DNA of 17,132 nucleotides from Clostridiales bacterium (GTDB lineage Bacteria > Bacillota > Clostridia > Oscillospirales > JAAYOS01): NCBI GenBank assembly GCA_012521525.1, contig JAAYMG010000064.1, forward strand, positions 1-17,132. Direction: 5' to 3'. Both the position numbers and the translations under genes were made by a program. Of this stretch, positions 14,673 through 17,132 are shown piece after piece. Positions within the stretch are counted from its first letter, which is position 1. Each line of letters begins with the position of its first letter. The notes under the pieces are model-generated. The model was given only the letters and a program-made list of their open reading frames with translations, was not told where the DNA came from and searched no databases.

Positions 14673-15428
14673 ATGGAACTTCGCGAATTTTTCGAACGGC
14701 ACCCGAAGGTTGCCATAGCGTTTTCCGGCGGCACCGATTCCGCCTTTCTTTTGTATTCGGCCTCAAAATATGCGGAGGACGTCCATGCATATTTTGTTAA
14801 GGCCCAGTTCCAGCCCGATTTTGAACTGGATGACGCACGCAGGCTCGCGGAGGAGCTTGGAGTGCCGCTCACCGTGATACCGGGTGACGTTTTTGCCAAC
14901 CCCGATGTCGTCAGGAACGACAGACTGCGCTGCTACTACTGCAAACGAGCCAATTTTTCTGCGATACTGGAGCATGCCGTGAAAGACGGGTATGAGCTTG
15001 TCCTAGACGGCACGAACGCTTCGGACGACCCATCCGACCGGCCGGGCATGCGCGCCATTGAAGAGCTTGGCGTGCTGTCCCCTCTTAAAGAATGCGGTCT
15101 CAGCAAAGACGAAGTAAGGAGGCTTTCCCGGGAAGCGGGATTGTTTACGGCCGACAAGCCGTCATATTCCTGCCTCGCCACGCGAATTCCTACCGATACG
15201 CCGATCGATCCGGAGTCGCTCAGGCTTGTTGAATCAGGCGAGATCGCCCTTTTCGATTTGGGTTTTTCCGATCTGCGGGTCAGAAAGATCGGCAGTACTG
15301 CAAAGATCCAGCTGACAGCCGGGCAGATGCCTCGCGCCGTTGAGTTGCGCGATGAGATCGTAAAAGCCCTTTCACCGTACTTTGAGACTATAGTGCTTGA
15401 CCTTGTACCGAGAAAACCTTCGGTATAG
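14673..15428 (+). CDS. larE: LarE, ATP-dependent sulfur insertase for nickel-pincer nucleotide synthesis
   Basis: Encodes 251 residues of the PP-loop ATP pyrophosphatase family. The PP-loop is SGGTDS at 18-23. LarE adenylates each carboxylate of pyridinium-3,5-biscarboxylate mononucleotide and replaces its oxygen with sulfur to give the bis-thiocarboxylate. Cysteines 87 and 90 (RCYYCK) and 167 (PSYSCLATRIP) match the three-cysteine pattern of [4Fe-4S]-dependent LarE proteins such as that of Thermotoga maritima; the Lactiplantibacillus plantarum enzyme instead sacrifices a single cysteine, corresponding to the CLA cysteine. This copy is therefore probably a cluster-using, catalytic version. 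AAGGAGGT precedes the ATG. larB and larC follow on the same strand. Confidence 0.93.
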   Translation: MELREFFERHPKVAIAFSGGTDSAFLLYSASKYAEDVHAYFVKAQFQPDFELDDARRLAEELGVPLTVIPGDVFANPDVVRNDRLRCYYCKRANFSAILEHAVKDGYELVLDGTNASDDPSDRPGMRAIEELGVLSPLKECGLSKDEVRRLSREAGLFTADKPSYSCLATRIPTDTPIDPESLRLVESGEIALFDLGFSDLRVRKIGSTAKIQLTAGQMPRAVELRDEIVKALSPYFETIVLDLVPRKPSV

Positions 15429-15560
15429 GACCCTGGCTTTGATTTGAGTATTTTTGTCGTTATCAACAGCATAAACTGCGATATAGCAGGTAGCCGGCTC
15501 AAATAGATAATGTGATCAATATGGGCAGATGCTCCGTCGGCTATTTGCGGGAGGTCAATA
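15429..15560 (+). other. larE-larB spacer, nothing recognised
   Basis: The 132 bp between larE and larB contain no gene, no convincing terminator and no clear promoter. GGGAGGT before the larB ATG is the only recognised signal. Co-transcription is expected. Confidence 0.5.
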
Positions 15561-16319
15561 ATGGACCAGAAAGACATCAGGAAGTTGCTTGAGCAGGTAA
15601 AAAACGGTGACATATCCGTTGACGAAGCGATCGAAAAGCTGAAGATATCCCCTTTTGAGGACCTGGGGTATGCCAAGGTGGACCACCACCGGGGTTTGCG
15701 TCAGGGGACTCCCGAAGTGATATTCGGCGCGGGCAAAACACCCGGTCAAATACTGGGCATCGTGAACGCCATGCGAGGCAAAGGCGAAAAAAACATCCTG
15801 ATAACAAGGCTCGCTCCTGAGGCAGCCGAAGAAATCGCCCGATCGATAGAGCTCTCGTATGATCCTGTCTCACGTATCGGACTTGTGGGCAGGAAAAGCG
15901 AAATAACCGCGACAGGCACCATTGTCGTCGCAACGGGCGGGACAAGCGATATCCCCGTTGCCGAGGAAGCCGCACAGGTTGCGGAGGCTCTCGGAAACCG
16001 CGTCGAGCGCCTGTACGATGTGGGCGTTGCCGGGATCCACAGGCTGCTGTCGAAGCTCGACGTTCTCATGTCCGCCCGCGTCGTCATAGCGGTCGCCGGC
16101 ATGGAAGGCGCTCTTGCAAGCGTCATGGGGGGCCTTGTGGATTGCCCGGTCATCGCCGTGCCGACCAGCATCGGATACGGCGCAAGCTTCAACGGACTTG
16201 CAGCACTGCTTTCCATGCTCAACTCATGTGCAAGCGGAGTCAGCGTAGTAAATATAGACAACGGATTTGGCGCCGGTTACCTTGCCAGTATGATCAACCA
16301 CATTGGAGGAACGATTTAG
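15561..16319 (+). CDS. larB: LarB, nickel-pincer cofactor carboxylase/hydrolase
   Basis: Encodes 252 residues. The C-terminal half is a PurE (AIR carboxylase)-like domain: VVATGGTSDIPVAEEAA (123-139), then AGMEGALASVMGGLVDCPVI (179-198) and PTSIGYGASFNG. LarB carboxylates the nicotinate ring of NaAD at C5 and releases AMP, giving pyridinium-3,5-biscarboxylate mononucleotide, the substrate of LarE. Cys223 (SMLNSCASG) corresponds in position to the catalytic Cys221 of the L. plantarum enzyme that attacks the ring. The N-terminal part is the usual LarB helical extension, ending in DHHRGLRQG-PEVIFG. The stop codon overlaps the larC GTG start by one base, indicating coupled translation. Confidence 0.94.
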   Translation: MDQKDIRKLLEQVKNGDISVDEAIEKLKISPFEDLGYAKVDHHRGLRQGTPEVIFGAGKTPGQILGIVNAMRGKGEKNILITRLAPEAAEEIARSIELSYDPVSRIGLVGRKSEITATGTIVVATGGTSDIPVAEEAAQVAEALGNRVERLYDVGVAGIHRLLSKLDVLMSARVVIAVAGMEGALASVMGGLVDCPVIAVPTSIGYGASFNGLAALLSMLNSCASGVSVVNIDNGFGAGYLASMINHIGGTI

Positions 16320-17132
16320 TGAAGCTGCTTTACCTCGAATGCAACATGGGCGCGGCCGGCGACATGCTTATGTCGGCATTATACGAGCTGTGCCACGACA
16401 AGGAAGCATTCATAAACATAATGAACGGCTTGCTGCCGAATGTTTCGGTAACGGCAGGCAAAGAAACGAAATGCGGGATCACGGGCAGCAGGGTATCGGT
16501 TATAGTTTCCGGAAAAGAGGAAGCAAGCGAAGATGTGGATCCGAAAGATATGCGCGATCTTTCGGAAGAAAGTGGGCATAATCAAAACAGCGTTCATAGT
16601 CATGGGCACTATCATAGCAGCTATCAGGGCAACGATGATGTTATCCATAGCCGTGATCATGTCCATGGCCAAAATCACAACCATGATCATGTTCTCCATA
16701 CCCACAATGATGTTAACGGTGCCGTTCACACACACGATCATCACACACACGATCATCAGCCCCATGACACGGTCCACCACGAACACAGCTCATTTGAGGA
16801 GGTCTGCGATTTGATCGGCGGACTCCGTCTGCCCGGCAAAGTGAAAGCAGACGCAATAGCTGTATACCGGCTACTTGCGGAAGCCGAGGCACATGCTCAC
16901 GGTTCGCCTGTCGATCATGTCCATTTCCACGAAGTGGGCACTTTGGACGCGATCGCCGACATCGTCGGGGTATGCCTGCTTATATATCTCCTTGCACCGG
17001 ATCGTATTATGGCGTCACCAATACATGTAGGTTCCGGCAACGTTCGCTGTTCACATGGAATCCTCCCTGTGCCCGCACCTGCAACCGCACACATACTCCG
17101 TGGAGTGCCTATATATAGCGGCAGTATTCGCG
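16319..17132 (+). CDS. larC: LarC, nickel-insertion cyclometallase (C-terminal part outside window)
   Basis: The frame starts with GTG at 16319-16321, overlapping the larB TAG by one base, and stays open for 271 codons to the window edge. The start KLLYLECNMGAAGDM is the LarC (DUF111) N-terminal signature, and HAHG...HFHEVGTLDAIADIVG and SHGILPVPAPAT are conserved family blocks. LarC inserts nickel into the bis-thiocarboxylate nucleotide using CTP; the CTP-binding C-terminal domain is off-window. Residues 87-156 form a His-rich insert with 23 His in 70 residues, a likely nickel store. In L. plantarum the protein comes from two frames joined by ribosomal frameshifting (LarC1/LarC2); no frame break is seen in the part present here. 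Confidence 0.93.
   Translation, partial: MKLLYLECNMGAAGDMLMSALYELCHDKEAFINIMNGLLPNVSVTAGKETKCGITGSRVSVIVSGKEEASEDVDPKDMRDLSEESGHNQNSVHSHGHYHSSYQGNDDVIHSRDHVHGQNHNHDHVLHTHNDVNGAVHTHDHHTHDHQPHDTVHHEHSSFEEVCDLIGGLRLPGKVKADAIAVYRLLAEAEAHAHGSPVDHVHFHEVGTLDAIADIVGVCLLIYLLAPDRIMASPIHVGSGNVRCSHGILPVPAPATAHILRGVPIYSGSIR

Noticed and set aside
14936..15676. 246-codon minus-strand frame over larE and larB
   Set aside because: It is antisense to two well-supported genes, is Ser-rich and low in recognisable motifs, and is typical of shadow frames.
16379..16814. Long open frames on both strands across the larC His-rich region
   Set aside because: They are by-products of CAT/CAC-rich DNA; the true frame has LarC motifs on both sides and continues to the window end.
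1..17132. CRISPR array, tRNA, rRNA, prophage or transposase
   Set aside because: I looked for regularly spaced repeats, conserved RNA cores and transposase motifs and saw none.

Overview
The window looks like chromosomal DNA from an anaerobic, endospore-forming member of the Bacillota (class Clostridia). It carries a tricistronic GerA-type spore germinant receptor, an acetyl-CoA synthase / corrinoid protein gene set of the Wood-Ljungdahl pathway, a perfect Clostridia-type Rex operator, and strong AGGAGG-like ribosome binding sites before most genes. No rRNA, tRNA, CRISPR array, transposase or phage gene is visible. I cannot name the species.

Layout. (1) 1-357: the 3' end of a LacI-family regulator gene on the + strand with its terminator. 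(2) 377-4459: a minus-strand germinant receptor operon, read as a 39-codon small membrane ORF, then gerA, gerB and gerC. Nested inverted repeats lie at its 3' end. (3) 4547-14327: a long minus-strand block, read as cooC/acsF - acsD - acsC - acsE - acsB - acsV - PAP2 phosphatase, ending at an intrinsic terminator at 4547-4577. (4) 14328-14672: a divergent promoter region. (5) 14673-17132: a plus-strand operon larE - larB - larC, with larC cut by the window end.

How the genes work together. AcsE moves the methyl group of methyl-tetrahydrofolate to the corrinoid iron-sulfur protein AcsCD. AcsB condenses that methyl with CO and CoA into acetyl-CoA, or runs the reverse cleavage. AcsV re-reduces inactive Co(II) corrinoid. 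CooC/AcsF is a nickel-insertion ATPase. The CO dehydrogenase subunit gene (acsA/cooS) is not in this block, so CO must come from a CODH encoded elsewhere, or the pathway is truncated. The divergent larEBC operon makes the nickel-pincer nucleotide (NPN) cofactor of lactate racemase and related enzymes; no larA-type apoenzyme is visible. The two divergent units therefore both concern organometallic nickel chemistry.

Regulation is the most informative non-coding part. The acsD promoter (TTGACT-17-TAAAAT) is overlapped by a perfect palindrome, TTGTTAA-N4-TTAACAA, the Clostridia Rex operator, which predicts NADH/NAD+ control of the acs genes. cooC has its own extended -10 promoter. larE has a TTGACA promoter followed by an approximately 155-nt leader with three copies of a small hairpin motif (GYGTAYGAAACGC) that I do not recognise; this is the best candidate for something undescribed.
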